Under the pieces are notes generated by a model that did not search any database, was not told where the DNA came from, and saw only the letters and a list, made by a program, of their open reading frames with translations. This document shows, piece after piece, positions 44,146 through 53,426 of a stretch of 64,000 bases of DNA. The stretch is from Gammaproteobacteria bacterium (lineage in GTDB: Bacteria; Pseudomonadota; Gammaproteobacteria; Burkholderiales; Rhodocyclaceae). Position 1 is the stretch's first letter; each line of letters opens with the position of its first letter. The DNA is taken from positions 62,001 to 126,000 of the forward strand of contig JAHJPX010000017.1 of the NCBI GenBank assembly GCA_018819515.1, given 5' to 3'. A program made the position numbers and the translations under genes.

Positions 44146-45291
44146 GTGAGCAACAACCTGCTGCCCCGCATCATGGTCGTCGATGATTCACGAATCGTCC
44201 GGGCGACCATCATCAAGCGCATCCGCGACCGATTCGACGTGCGCGAGGAGGCTGACGGCGAGGACGGCTGGGAGGCGCTGCTGGTCGACCCTTCGATCCA
44301 ACTGGTCATCACCGACCATTCGATGCCGCGCCTGGATGGCTACGGCTTGCTCGAACGCATCCGAAGCTCCAAGGTTGCGCGCATCCGCGATTTGCCGGTC
44401 ATCATGATTTCCGGCGACGAGGGCGAGGAGGCCCGCAAGCGGGCCAAGGATCTGGGGGCCACCGACTTCATCACCAAGGGTACCGGTACCGCGGAACTGT
44501 TGACGCGGCTCGATACCCTGATGGAGCTCGGACGCTCGCTCGATGCACTGGAGGAGGCAAAGGCCGGTGCCGCCATCGATGCCGTCACCGGGCTGCCGCA
44601 ACGCATCTTTTTGCTGCGCCAGGCCGAGCAATCGCTGTCGTACTTCCACCGCCACGGCGGGCATGTCGGTATTCTGGTCGTCGGCCTTGATCACTTCGGC
44701 GAACTGGTGGACGCCGAAGGGGAACACCTTGGTGACGCGCTGCTGGTCCGTTTCGCCAAGGTGCTGGCTGGAGCGGTGCGCAAGGAGGACAGTCTGGCCC
44801 GGTGGGATACCAGCCAGTTCGCGGTCATCACGCCGGGCATTGATCCGGTCAAGACACACCAGTTCGCGGAGCGGCTGCGTGTGGCGGTAGCTGCGGCCAG
44901 CATCCAATATCAGGGCCGTGCGTTGCACCTGACCGTTACTGTCGGCCTCGCAAGCAGTCCAGAAGACGGTGAACTCGACGCCGAGCACATGCTGGCCATC
45001 GCCGAGCGGCGCATGATGACGGCCAGCGCGGCCGGCGGCAATTGCGTTGCCGGGGGAGTGGCGCGCACCGAGTCGGGCAGCGTGATGAGCATCGAAGAGG
45101 CGCTGGGTTGCCTGGAAGCCGGTCGCGAGGCCGTGGTTCGCCCGGGCGCGCGCGAGTTCGCCGTGCGTATGCTGCCCTTGCTGCGCCTGATCGGCGCCGA
45201 GCTTCATGCGGACGCGGCGATTGCCGAAATCGAGCGGCGCCTTGCGCAGGAAAATGCGGAGCAAAATCAAACCAAGAAGCAAACCAGGTAA
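44146..45291 (+). CDS. Response regulator with degenerate GGDEF domain
   Basis: 381-aa protein starting at GTG 7 bp after acuI. The receiver domain has IMVVDDS, the phospho-acceptor in VITDHSMPRLDG and the Lys in DFITKG. The GGDEF-like domain reads RWDTSQFAVI instead of GGDEF and is therefore catalytically dead, probably acting as a c-di-GMP or GTP sensor or a protein-interaction surface. A further C-terminal helix-rich tail follows. It lies between two propionyl-CoA enzymes and no histidine kinase is adjacent. Confidence 0.85.
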   Translation: MSNNLLPRIMVVDDSRIVRATIIKRIRDRFDVREEADGEDGWEALLVDPSIQLVITDHSMPRLDGYGLLERIRSSKVARIRDLPVIMISGDEGEEARKRAKDLGATDFITKGTGTAELLTRLDTLMELGRSLDALEEAKAGAAIDAVTGLPQRIFLLRQAEQSLSYFHRHGGHVGILVVGLDHFGELVDAEGEHLGDALLVRFAKVLAGAVRKEDSLARWDTSQFAVITPGIDPVKTHQFAERLRVAVAAASIQYQGRALHLTVTVGLASSPEDGELDAEHMLAIAERRMMTASAAGGNCVAGGVARTESGSVMSIEEALGCLEAGREAVVRPGAREFAVRMLPLLRLIGAELHADAAIAEIERRLAQENAEQNQTKKQTR

Positions 45292-45310
45292 AACTAGAGG
45301 GGGTTCAGCA

Positions 45311-47203
45311 ATGCCGACGTACAAGGAATTCCATCGCCGCTCAATCGAGCAGCCCGATGCCTTTTGGGGTGAGCAGGCGCAGTTGATCGACTGGCACAAG
45401 GCGCCGCAGAAGATATGTGATTACTCGAAGCCGCCATTCGTGAAATGGTTCGTCGGCGGCGAGACCAACCTTTGCTACAACGCAGTGGATCGTCATGCGG
45501 CGAAACGCCCTGATGCCCGGGCGCTGATCTTCGTTTCCACAGAGACCAACCAGGAAAGGATTTACACGTTTGCCGAGCTCCAGCGCGAAGTCGAGCGCAT
45601 GGCGGCGATCTACCAAAGCCTCGGCGTCGCCAAAGGCGACCGGGTGCTGATCTACATGCCGATGATCGCCGAGGCGACCTTTGCGATCCTCGCCTGCGCC
45701 CGCATTGGCGCGATTCACTCGGTGGTGTTCGGCGGCTTCGCGTCTGGCTCGCTGGCGACGCGCATTGACGACGCCAGACCGAAGCTGATCGTCTCCGCCG
45801 ATGCCGGCATGCGCGGTGGCAAAGCCGTGCCCTACAAGCACCTGCTAGACGAAGCGTGCAAGCTGGCACAGTTTCCGCCGCAAAAAGTGCTTATGGTGGA
45901 TCGTGGCATTGACAAGGACTTCAACAAGGTCGCCGGCCGCGATGTCGACTACGCCACTTTGCGCGCCGAACACATGGACGCCAAGGTGCCCTGCGTGTGG
46001 ATGGAGTCCACCGAGCCGTCCTACATCCTTTACACGTCCGGTACGACGGGCAAGCCGAAGGGTGTGCAACGCGACACCGGCGGCTACGCCGTCGCGCTGG
46101 CCGCGTCGATGAAGTACATCTACACCGGCTTCGAGGGCGAAACCTATTTCGCCACCTCCGACATCGGCTGGGTAGTCGGCCACAGCTACATTGTCTACGG
46201 ACCGCTGATCGCCGGCATGGCGACGGTAATGTACGAAGGTACGCCGATTCGTCCCGACGCCGGCATCTGGTGGAGCATCGTCGAGAAGTACAAGGTCAAC
46301 GTGATGTTCTCGGCGCCGACCGCGATCCGCGTGCTGAAGAAGCAGGATCCGGCTTTCCTGCACAAGTACGACCTGTCGTCGCTCAAGCACCTTTTCCTCG
46401 CTGGCGAGCCGCTCGACCAACCGACGCACGAATGGATCATGGGCGAACTGAGACTGCCGGTGATCGATCATTACTGGCAGACGGAGAGCGGCTGGGCGAT
46501 GCTGACCGCTGCGCCCGGCGTCGAGAAGACCAAGATCAAGTTCGGCACGCCGAGCTTCCCCGCCTACGGATACAACCTGAAGATCTTCCGCGAGGACGGC
46601 ACCGAGTGCGCGCCGAACGAGAAGGGCATCGTCGGCGTGCTGCCGCCGCTGCCGCCGGGCTGCCTGTCCACCGTCTGGGGCCAGGACGAGCGCTTCGTCA
46701 GCACCTATTTCAGCCTGTTCAAGGAGCCGCTGGTCTATAGCTCCTTCGACTGGGGCATCCAGGACGACGAGGGCTACTACTTCATCCTCGGTCGCACCGA
46801 CGACGTCATCAACGTCGCTGGCCACCGTCTCGGCACGCGCGAGATCGAAGAGGCGGTGCAGGCGCACAACGCGATCGCCGAAGTGGCGGTGGTCGGCGTG
46901 AACGACCAATTGAAGGGCCAGGAACCGATGGCCTTTGCGGTGGTGAAGGATGCGGCAAGGATCGCCACTCCCGAACTGCGTGCGGCGCTGGAGGCGGAGG
47001 TGAAGAAGACCGTCGACAGCATCCTCGGCGCCATCGCGCGGCCGAAGCACGTCCATTTCGTCAACGGCCTGCCCAAGACCCGCTCCGGCAAGATGTTGCG
47101 CCGCTCGATCCAGGCGCTGGCCGAAGGCCGCGATCCAGGCGATCTAACCACCATCGACGATCCGTCCACGCTGGAGCAGATCAAACAGGCGCTCGGCAGC
47201 TAG
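45311..47203 (+). CDS. prpE: Propionyl-CoA synthetase
   Basis: 630-aa ANL-superfamily enzyme forming propionyl-CoA from propionate, CoA and ATP. The A3 motif YTSGTTGKPKGVQRDTGG and the context HYWQTESGWAM match PrpE rather than Acs. TRSGKMLRRSIQAL has the conserved acetylatable Lys. AcuI upstream feeds the same product from acrylyl-CoA, so the locus may channel C3 acids. It lies 19 bp after the response-regulator gene. Confidence 0.9.
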   Translation: MPTYKEFHRRSIEQPDAFWGEQAQLIDWHKAPQKICDYSKPPFVKWFVGGETNLCYNAVDRHAAKRPDARALIFVSTETNQERIYTFAELQREVERMAAIYQSLGVAKGDRVLIYMPMIAEATFAILACARIGAIHSVVFGGFASGSLATRIDDARPKLIVSADAGMRGGKAVPYKHLLDEACKLAQFPPQKVLMVDRGIDKDFNKVAGRDVDYATLRAEHMDAKVPCVWMESTEPSYILYTSGTTGKPKGVQRDTGGYAVALAASMKYIYTGFEGETYFATSDIGWVVGHSYIVYGPLIAGMATVMYEGTPIRPDAGIWWSIVEKYKVNVMFSAPTAIRVLKKQDPAFLHKYDLSSLKHLFLAGEPLDQPTHEWIMGELRLPVIDHYWQTESGWAMLTAAPGVEKTKIKFGTPSFPAYGYNLKIFREDGTECAPNEKGIVGVLPPLPPGCLSTVWGQDERFVSTYFSLFKEPLVYSSFDWGIQDDEGYYFILGRTDDVINVAGHRLGTREIEEAVQAHNAIAEVAVVGVNDQLKGQEPMAFAVVKDAARIATPELRAALEAEVKKTVDSILGAIARPKHVHFVNGLPKTRSGKMLRRSIQALAEGRDPGDLTTIDDPSTLEQIKQALGS

Positions 47204-47256
47204 AAATGGGTGTTGTTCCGAGGCGCGAGTTCCGCTAGAATCCGCGCCTCGTTTGC

Positions 47257-47333
47257 AGGCGCGTAGCTCAGCTGGTTAGAGCACCACCTTGACATGGTGG
47301 GGGTCGTTGGTTCGAGTCCAATCGCGCCTACCA
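47257..47333 (+). tRNA. tRNA-Val(GAC)
   Basis: 77 nt with encoded CCA. The acceptor AGGCGCG pairs with CGCGCCT, the anticodon stem is CCACC/GGTGG with loop TTGACAT (anticodon GAC), and the T arm has GTTCGAGTCC. Confidence 0.97.
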
Positions 47334-47351
47334 AAATTCTGCAAGTCGAAG

Positions 47352-47377
47352 ACAAGGCCGCCTCCGGGCGGCCTTGT
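47352..47377 (+). terminator. Hairpin after tRNA-Val, probable terminator
   Basis: ACAAGGCCGCC pairs perfectly with GGCGGCCTTGT around TCCG. Only weak U content follows, so termination may need help. It lies between tRNA-Val and the oxidase-like gene. Confidence 0.5.
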
Positions 47378-47406
47378 CACATCTGCCTTCCGCATATACT
47401 TGCCCC

Positions 47407-48723
47407 ATGTTTGCCCTGACCGGTTTCGACAAGACCGCTGCGCGCCTGGCGCGTGCCTGGCTGGTGCTCGGCATTGCCGCGTTGGCCGGTGCGGGACTGC
47501 TGGCGATCCTGCTGGCGCTGTCGCGCACGCCGGGGGTGCAGGATCTGCTGCCACAGGGCGACTTCTTCCGCGCGGCGTTGATCGTGCACGTCGACCTCTC
47601 GGTGCTGATCTGGTTCATGGCCTTCGCGGCGGTGTTGTGGAGCCTGGCCGGGAGCGGGCGCTTCGCCGCTGTAGGCACGGCTTCGGTTTCACTGGCTGCA
47701 CTCGGTACGCTGCTGATGGTGGTGTCGCCTTTCTTCCCCGACGCGCGGCCGCTGCTCAACAACTACATTCCCATCCTGCGCCAGCCGGTGTTCTTCGCCG
47801 GGCTGCTGCTGGCCGGGGCGGGCTTCGCGCTGGCGATGTTGCGCGGCATGGCGACGATTCGTGTTGCCGGCGATCCGGCGCGGCTGGCGGTGCTGCTGTC
47901 GGCGCTGATCGGCGCCGCGGCCTTTGTGGCGACCGTTCTGGCATGGGCGACGCTGCCCGACACGCTCGAAGGCCAGGGCTATTTCGAGATGCTGTTCTGG
48001 GGCGGTGGCCACGTGCTGCAGTTTCAGCATGCGCTGCTCGCGGCGCTGGCCTGGCTCTGGTTGGCGCAGGAGCTTGGCGTGTCACCACGGCTGACTTTTT
48101 TCACGTCGTCCCTCGTGTTCGCGCTGGCAGCGCTGCCCGTGCTGGCGGTGCCGGTGATCCTGCTCGCCGCGCCGGCTGGTTCTGGGCAGTACATCGCGTA
48201 TTTCGCGCGGCTGATGGAGTTCGGCCATCCGCTGCTGCTGCCGCTCATGGTGCTGGCGCTGATCGCGCTCTGGCGCGCGCGTTCGCAATCGTCACCGGCC
48301 AAGTCGGCTCTCGCGGCTTCGCTGACCCTGTTCATCGTCGGTGGCGTGCTGGGTTACCTGATTCGCGGCGTGAACGTGGTGATCCCCGCGCACTACCACG
48401 GCGCCATCGTCGGCGTGACGCTGGCCTTCATGGGACTGACTTACGTGCTGCTGCCGAAGCTTGGCTTCGGCGAGGCGAATGGACGCATGGCGCGCTGGCA
48501 GCCCTATGTCTATGGCGGCGGCCAGTTGCTGCACGTCCTCGGGCTCGCGTGGTCCGGCGGTTACGGTGTGCAACGCAAGGTGGCGGGGGCGGAGCAGATG
48601 CTGGTCACGTTGCCGCAGAAGCTGGGCATGGGCCTGATGGGGCTCGGTGGGCTGATCGCCGTGATCGGCGGCGTGATGTTCGTGCTGATCTGCCTGAAGG
48701 CGATGCTCAACCGCCGGCCGTAA
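47407..48723 (+). CDS. Haem-copper oxidase subunit I-like membrane protein
   Basis: 438-aa protein with about 12 membrane helices resembling cbb3/NOR-type subunit I. Histidines typical of helix II (IVHVDLSVLIW), helix VI (FWGGGHVLQFQHALL) and helix X (IPAHYHGAIVGV) are retained. The tandem His pair expected in helix VII for CuB is not evident. It is therefore a shortened or divergent relative and may not be a functional oxidase on its own. A 24-bp motif encodes GVSPRLTF (residues 224-231). It is convergent with the SCO gene and overlaps it by 17 bp. Confidence 0.72.
   Translation: MFALTGFDKTAARLARAWLVLGIAALAGAGLLAILLALSRTPGVQDLLPQGDFFRAALIVHVDLSVLIWFMAFAAVLWSLAGSGRFAAVGTASVSLAALGTLLMVVSPFFPDARPLLNNYIPILRQPVFFAGLLLAGAGFALAMLRGMATIRVAGDPARLAVLLSALIGAAAFVATVLAWATLPDTLEGQGYFEMLFWGGGHVLQFQHALLAALAWLWLAQELGVSPRLTFFTSSLVFALAALPVLAVPVILLAAPAGSGQYIAYFARLMEFGHPLLLPLMVLALIALWRARSQSSPAKSALAASLTLFIVGGVLGYLIRGVNVVIPAHYHGAIVGVTLAFMGLTYVLLPKLGFGEANGRMARWQPYVYGGGQLLHVLGLAWSGGYGVQRKVAGAEQMLVTLPQKLGMGLMGLGGLIAVIGGVMFVLICLKAMLNRRP
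48076..48099 (-). repeat. 24-bp dispersed motif, one mismatch
   Basis: 21 of 22 fixed positions match (C16 is T), with AC at the variable pair. It lies antisense in the oxidase-like gene, where it reads GVSPRLTF. Confidence 0.85.
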
Positions 48724-49366
48724 GTTTCGCGAAGTCCGCGGCCATCGTGGCGGAATCGTGCGGCCAGGAAAAAGTCGCCTTGAGCCGGCCCTGCGGATCG
48801 ATCAGATAGACCGCTGTGCCGTGGTCCACTTCATAGTGTTCCTTGTCCTGAGCATCGTGTCGCTGGTAGGCCACGCCCAGGTGCCTGGTCAGTGCTGCCA
48901 GTTCCAGGTCGGTGCCGGTCGCGCCGATGAAGCGCGAGTCGAAGTACAGCATGAATGTCGCCAGGCGAGTGGGTGTGTCGCGCTCCGGATCGACCGATAC
49001 GAAGATCACTTGCGGTACGGTTTTTCCTTTGCTGGCTATGCGCGCCTTGACCTCACGCAGGGTGGCCAGCGTGGTCGGACAGATTTGCGGGCAACTGGCG
49101 TAGCCGAAATTGAGCAGGGTCCAGTGACCGAGCAAGTCGACATTGCTGACGATGCCGTTTGAGCGGTGCAGCGCGAAGGCCGGCAAGGGAACCTTGTCAT
49201 CGATGCGCGAAGCGCTGGGCATCTGACCGGACGGCGGCAGCGCCGGGGCCGGCCCAGGCCAATGCCGCCAGGCGAGGAAGGCGCCCGAGAGCGCAAGCGC
49301 GATGCCGACCGCACCCAGCCATGGCGCGGCCGATGGCTTGACAGAGTCAGGCACGGCGGTAGGCAT
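48707..49366 (-). CDS. SCO1/SenC-family copper chaperone (first copy)
   Basis: 219-aa membrane-anchored thioredoxin-fold protein for CuA assembly. One N-terminal helix (WLGAVGIALALSGAFLAW) is followed by FGYASCPQICPTTLATL with the copper-binding CxxxC, and a distal His in YEVDHGTAVYLI. It is the last gene of the oxidase cluster, overlapping the coxA end by 20 bp. Confidence 0.93.
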   Translation of the reverse strand: MPTAVPDSVKPSAAPWLGAVGIALALSGAFLAWRHWPGPAPALPPSGQMPSASRIDDKVPLPAFALHRSNGIVSNVDLLGHWTLLNFGYASCPQICPTTLATLREVKARIASKGKTVPQVIFVSVDPERDTPTRLATFMLYFDSRFIGATGTDLELAALTRHLGVAYQRHDAQDKEHYEVDHGTAVYLIDPQGRLKATFSWPHDSATMAADFAKLTAGG

Positions 49367-50918
49367 ACGGACTCCAGCCTTCTTCGAGCACGGGCGGCGA
49401 CGGCCAGTTACCGTGCGGTGGCGGCGAGACGGTGGTCCACTCCAGCGATTTCGAGCCCCAGGGGTTTTCGCCCGCCTTCGGTCCCTTGATGGCGCCGACG
49501 ATCCAGTTGATCAGCGCGATGACGAAGCCGATGCCTAGGATGATGGCGCCGATGGTCATCAATTGGTGCGCCCCTTCGAACTGCGACATGTGCGAGTAGT
49601 CGTAGTAGCGGCGCGGCATGCCTTTGACACCGATGTCCATCATGGTCCAGAAGACGATGTTGGTGCCGATGAAGGTGATCCAGAAACCGATCTTGCCCCA
49701 GCGTTCGTTGTACATGCGGCCGGTCATCTTCGGGAACCAGTAGTACACGCCGGCGAAGATGGCGAAGGTGCCCGCCACGGCCATCACGTAGTGGAAGTGG
49801 CCGACCACGTAGTAGGAGCGCGACAGGTGCACCGTCAGCGAGGTCACCGCCAATGGAATGCCGGTGAGGCCGCCGATCAGGAACAGGAACATCACGCCCA
49901 GCGCGTAGAGCATCGGCGTCTCGAAGGTGATCGAGCCCTTGTAGAGCGTGCCGGCGAGGCCGATCACCATCAGGCCTACGGGTACCGAGATCATCAGCGT
50001 CGTCACCATCATGCCGATGCGGATCCAGTCGGCCATGCCCGAGGTGTAGAGGTGATGCACCCACACTTCGCCCGAGAGGCCGACAATGCCGAAGATGCCG
50101 CCGTAGACGACCATCTTGTAGTTGAAGGGCGGATTCTTGGCGAAGGTGGTGACAATCTCGTAAATCACGCCGATGAAGGGCAGGAAGATCACGTACACCG
50201 CCGGGTGCGAGTAGAACCAGAAAAGGTTCTGGTAAGTGAGCACGTCGCCGCCGGCCGCGGGGTCGAAGAAGTGTGTGCCGAGGTACTTGTCGAAGCTGAT
50301 CAGTGTCACGGCGGTGCCGAGCACCGGCACGAAGATCAGTTGCAGGACGAAGGCGCCCAGCGTGCACCAGACGAAGATGTTGAGCTTTCCCCACTTCAGG
50401 CCCGGTGCGCGCATGTAGGCGACGGTGGTCAGGAAGTTCACGCCGCCGATGATGGAGGCGAAGCCGAGTATCAGCACCGTGAAGGTGTAGAGCGCCGTGT
50501 TGCCGGTGCTGATGGTGGAGTAGGGCGGGTAGCCGGTCCACATCACGTCGGGTGGATCGGGGATGAAGAATGTAAGAACCGCGAGGATGATGCCGACGTA
50601 GAACAGCCAAACCGACAGCGCGTTGACGCGCGGGAAGGCGACGTCCTTGGCACCGATCATCAGCGGGATGCAGTAGTTGGCGAAGAAGCCGGTCAGCGCC
50701 GGGATCTGGAAGCCGAGGATCATCACCGCGCCGTGGGCGTAGAGCCAGACGTTGTAGTTGCTTGGATTGCTGGTGATTGTCGGGCCGATGGTGGAGAGTT
50801 CGGCGCGCATCAGCAGCGCCATGACGCCAGCGACGGCGAAGGCGGTGATCGAGCCGATCAAGTAGAGGATGCCGACCCGCTTGTGGTCGGTAGTGAAGAT
50901 CCATTCCTTGATATTCAT
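49347..50918 (-). CDS. coxA: Cytochrome c oxidase subunit I, A2-type (aa3)
   Basis: 523-aa catalytic subunit with 12 helices. The helix VI sequence near residues 235-243 is FWFYSHPAVY rather than GHPEVY. The Tyr-Ser pair replacing the D-channel Glu is the hallmark of A2-type haem-copper oxidases. CuB and haem histidines are present in FYSHPAVY, VWVHHLYT and VGHFHYVMA. Transcribed after coxB (15 bp gap). Proton pumping is known for A2 enzymes despite the missing Glu. Confidence 0.96.
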   Translation of the reverse strand: MNIKEWIFTTDHKRVGILYLIGSITAFAVAGVMALLMRAELSTIGPTITSNPSNYNVWLYAHGAVMILGFQIPALTGFFANYCIPLMIGAKDVAFPRVNALSVWLFYVGIILAVLTFFIPDPPDVMWTGYPPYSTISTGNTALYTFTVLILGFASIIGGVNFLTTVAYMRAPGLKWGKLNIFVWCTLGAFVLQLIFVPVLGTAVTLISFDKYLGTHFFDPAAGGDVLTYQNLFWFYSHPAVYVIFLPFIGVIYEIVTTFAKNPPFNYKMVVYGGIFGIVGLSGEVWVHHLYTSGMADWIRIGMMVTTLMISVPVGLMVIGLAGTLYKGSITFETPMLYALGVMFLFLIGGLTGIPLAVTSLTVHLSRSYYVVGHFHYVMAVAGTFAIFAGVYYWFPKMTGRMYNERWGKIGFWITFIGTNIVFWTMMDIGVKGMPRRYYDYSHMSQFEGAHQLMTIGAIILGIGFVIALINWIVGAIKGPKAGENPWGSKSLEWTTVSPPPHGNWPSPPVLEEGWSPYAYRRA

Positions 50919-50933
50919 CGCGTTCTCTCCCCG

Positions 50934-51671
50934 TTACGCGGTTTTGCCGGCCACGCCCTGGCGGGCAGCTTCCTGGTCGAGCCAGGTCTTGAATTCTTCT
51001 GCCGGCAGCACGATCACCTTGCCGGCCATGTACGAATGCATGATTCCGCAATACGCGCCGCAGGTGACGATGTGCTCGCCGGGCTGTTTGGGCAGGAACC
51101 ACATGTAGGTGATGCGGCCCGGCATCGAGTCTTCCTTGACGCGGAAGTCGGGAATCCAGTGGCTGTGCAGCGTGTCGCGGCTGGTCATGCGCAGCATCAC
51201 CGCCTTGCCGGCCGGCACGCGCAGTTCGTTCTGCGTGCGCACACCATTGGGGTAGGTGTAGTCCCAACTGTACATGCCGGATTCGAGCCGCACCTCCATG
51301 CGGTCTGCCGGGACGTCGCGGAAGTTGTTCCACAGTGCCCAGCCGTTGGCGGCGATGTAAAGGTCGTCGGCGAGGAAGACGAACACCGGGATCACGACCC
51401 ACGCGACTGCGGCAGCCGGCGAGAGCTTGGGCGCGCTGCCGGTCTTCGGGTCGCCCGGCTTGCGCCGGTAGCGGATCAGGAAGTACGTCATCACCAGCGC
51501 GAAGATCACGCCGATTATCGTGATGTCGATCAGTACCTCGTGCCAGAGATGGTCCCAGCCGGCGGCCGGGTCCTTGATCGCCCTGGCTGCGGCGGCCGCG
51601 GGATAGTCTGCGGCGGCGGCGTGCCACGAGAGCGCGGCGAGCGAGAGGCTCGCCCCTATTCTTCTAAGCAT
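50934..51671 (-). CDS. coxB: Cytochrome c oxidase subunit II
   Basis: 245-aa subunit with a signal peptide, two membrane helices and a CuA cupredoxin domain. The CuA site is CGAYCGIMHSYM, with the upstream His in TLHSHWIPDF. No C-terminal cytochrome c domain is fused, so an external cytochrome c must donate electrons; the dihaem cytochrome at 53427 is a candidate. It overlaps the upstream SCO gene by 16 bp. Confidence 0.96.
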   Translation of the reverse strand: MLRRIGASLSLAALSWHAAAADYPAAAAARAIKDPAAGWDHLWHEVLIDITIIGVIFALVMTYFLIRYRRKPGDPKTGSAPKLSPAAAVAWVVIPVFVFLADDLYIAANGWALWNNFRDVPADRMEVRLESGMYSWDYTYPNGVRTQNELRVPAGKAVMLRMTSRDTLHSHWIPDFRVKEDSMPGRITYMWFLPKQPGEHIVTCGAYCGIMHSYMAGKVIVLPAEEFKTWLDQEAARQGVAGKTA

Positions 51672-52498
51672 GCTTCATCCCCCCCATGTTTCCTGCGATA
51701 CCACCAGAATCCCGTGACCGTGAGCGCGATGCCCGACAGCAGCGAGCCAATGCCGGCCAGCAGCGAGTAGTTCGGCTGGTAGCGGCCCTCCGCGTAGTTG
51801 TAGCTGTAGCAGGCGCCAGTCAAGATGTCGAAGATCGCCGTCGACTCGGCGATGCGGCCCCAGTCGGCGTCGATCAACGCCAGCTCGACGGCCTGGGCGT
51901 CCAGCCGCGTGCCGTAGAGGTAGCGCGCCACGCGCCCCTCGGGTGTCAGGAACACCAGCACGTTCGGATGCAGGAAGACCTTCTCTTCCTGCGACCAGAA
52001 GAAGCGGAAGCCGACGCCGGCCGCGAAGGCGCGCACTGCTTCGGCGGAACCGCGCAACGTGGCGTGTCGCCACGGCTGACTTTTCCCGCCGCCCAGCGCC
52101 TTGGTCCTGTCGAGGAAGGCCGTCGCCGTCTGCGGCGTGTCTGCCGCGTCGAACGAGACCGTCAGCACGCGGTAGTCCTCGCCCATTCGGAAGCGCTTCA
52201 CATCCGCCAGCACGCGCTCCAGGTTGGCATTCATGGTTGGGCAGGAACCGTCGCAGCCGTAGTAGGAGAGCAGCAGGATCACCGGCTTGCCCAGCACGTC
52301 CTGCATGGCGAACGCCGTGCCGTCGGCATCGACAAAGGGCGTCTCGCGCGCCAGCGGCGTGCCGAGATACTTCGGTTCGTCGATGCGCATCAGCGCCGGG
52401 TCGAGCGCCGAATCGCGCTGTTGCAAGTCGGCCGCCAGTCCCGGTGCCGCGATGAGCGCCAGCCACATCGTCAGCGAGGTGCGCCATGTGCGGGTCAC
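51656..52498 (-). CDS. SCO1/SenC-like copper chaperone (second copy), with C-terminal membrane helix
   Basis: 280-aa protein beginning at GTG 7 bp after coxC, with a signal peptide (MWLALIAAPGLAAD after ten extra residues). The copper-binding CDGSC lies in LLLSYYGCDGSCPTMNANL, and the His ligand is probably in KVFLHPNVLVFL. Unlike the other copy it has a C-terminal membrane helix (LLAGIGSLLSGIALTVTGFW). A perfect 24-bp motif encodes KSQPWRHA (residues 139-146), where other SCO proteins have a GW-F-LTG segment of similar length. Confidence 0.88.
   Translation of the reverse strand: MTRTWRTSLTMWLALIAAPGLAADLQQRDSALDPALMRIDEPKYLGTPLARETPFVDADGTAFAMQDVLGKPVILLLSYYGCDGSCPTMNANLERVLADVKRFRMGEDYRVLTVSFDAADTPQTATAFLDRTKALGGGKSQPWRHATLRGSAEAVRAFAAGVGFRFFWSQEEKVFLHPNVLVFLTPEGRVARYLYGTRLDAQAVELALIDADWGRIAESTAIFDILTGACYSYNYAEGRYQPNYSLLAGIGSLLSGIALTVTGFWWYRRKHGGDEACLEE
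52061..52084 (-). repeat. 24-bp dispersed motif, perfect copy
   Basis: All 22 fixed positions match, with AC at the variable pair. It is read sense in the SCO gene as KSQPWRHA. Confidence 0.9.
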
Positions 52499-52505
52499 CT
52501 TGCCC

Positions 52506-53279
52506 TTACCAGTAGTAGACCTGCGAGACGACGAAGAACCAGATGATGTCGACGAAGTGCCAATAGAGTCCTGCCGTTCGCACGAAGCCTTCGCTGGCAT
52601 TGCCGCGCATGGCGGCCGGCAGGCCGGCGAGGAAGATCGACAGGCCGATGAAGACGTGGGCACCGTGGAAGCCGGTGATGCTGAAGAACACCGTGCCGTA
52701 GACGTTGGTGCCGATGGTGAAGCCCTGATGGATCAGGTGCGTCCACTCGTAGGCCGACATGCCGAGAAAGCATGCGCCGAGCGCGATGGTGACCAACAGC
52801 CACTTGCGGAAGCCGCCCTGGTCGCCCTTGTGCAGCAGGTGCTCGCCCCAGTGGATGGTCAGCGAGGAGGCGACCAGCACTGCGGTCATCACCAGCGGCA
52901 TGATCTTCGGTAGCTCTACAGTGCCGTCGGGCGGCCAGTAGGGCGCCTTCAGGCGCATGTACCAGTAACTGACGAAGAAGGCGGCGAAGATCATCGCCTC
53001 GGCGAGGATGAACCAGCCCATCGCACCGTAGGAGAGGCCTTCGCCCTTGCCCATCGCCTCGCTGACCCAGCCCGCAACACCGGCGACGATCATGGGCACG
53101 CCCAGCCCCAAGCAGATTACCGCGGCGAACGGCTTGTGATAAACGAAGTTGAACGAGAAGGCCAGAACCAGCGCCAGGATGCCGAAGCTGATGACGAACG
53201 GCCAGACGCTGGTATCCCAATGGGCATGCGCAGCCTCGCCGTGAACGGCTTGATGTTCCACTTTAGTCTCCTCCGCCAA
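52506..53279 (-). CDS. coxC: Cytochrome c oxidase subunit III
   Basis: 257-aa subunit with seven helices. Conserved segments are WFILAEAMIFAAFFVSYWY, LLHKGDQGGFRKWL, GFHGAHVFIGL and YWHFVDIIWFFVV. It is first in the operon (coxC-SCO-coxB-coxA-SCO), which differs from the common coxB-coxA-ctaG-coxC order. No ctaG is visible. Its start is divergent from the cytochrome c gene, with 147 bp between. Confidence 0.95.
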   Translation of the reverse strand: MAEETKVEHQAVHGEAAHAHWDTSVWPFVISFGILALVLAFSFNFVYHKPFAAVICLGLGVPMIVAGVAGWVSEAMGKGEGLSYGAMGWFILAEAMIFAAFFVSYWYMRLKAPYWPPDGTVELPKIMPLVMTAVLVASSLTIHWGEHLLHKGDQGGFRKWLLVTIALGACFLGMSAYEWTHLIHQGFTIGTNVYGTVFFSITGFHGAHVFIGLSIFLAGLPAAMRGNASEGFVRTAGLYWHFVDIIWFFVVSQVYYW

Positions 53280-53426
53280 GTTTTTTTTGTTTTGTTAGCT
53301 GGCAACGTGGCGGATAAAAAACTCATCACCCACCCATCACCTTGTGCGGCATTTTGTCGCATAATGGACTAAATAAGTCAACCAAGAAGAGTTGCAGCGG
53401 ACAAAAATCTGACGGAGGAGACGACG

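Noticed and set aside
49563..51770. Long open frame antisense to coxA-coxB
   Set aside because: Composition shadow of well-conserved oxidase subunits.
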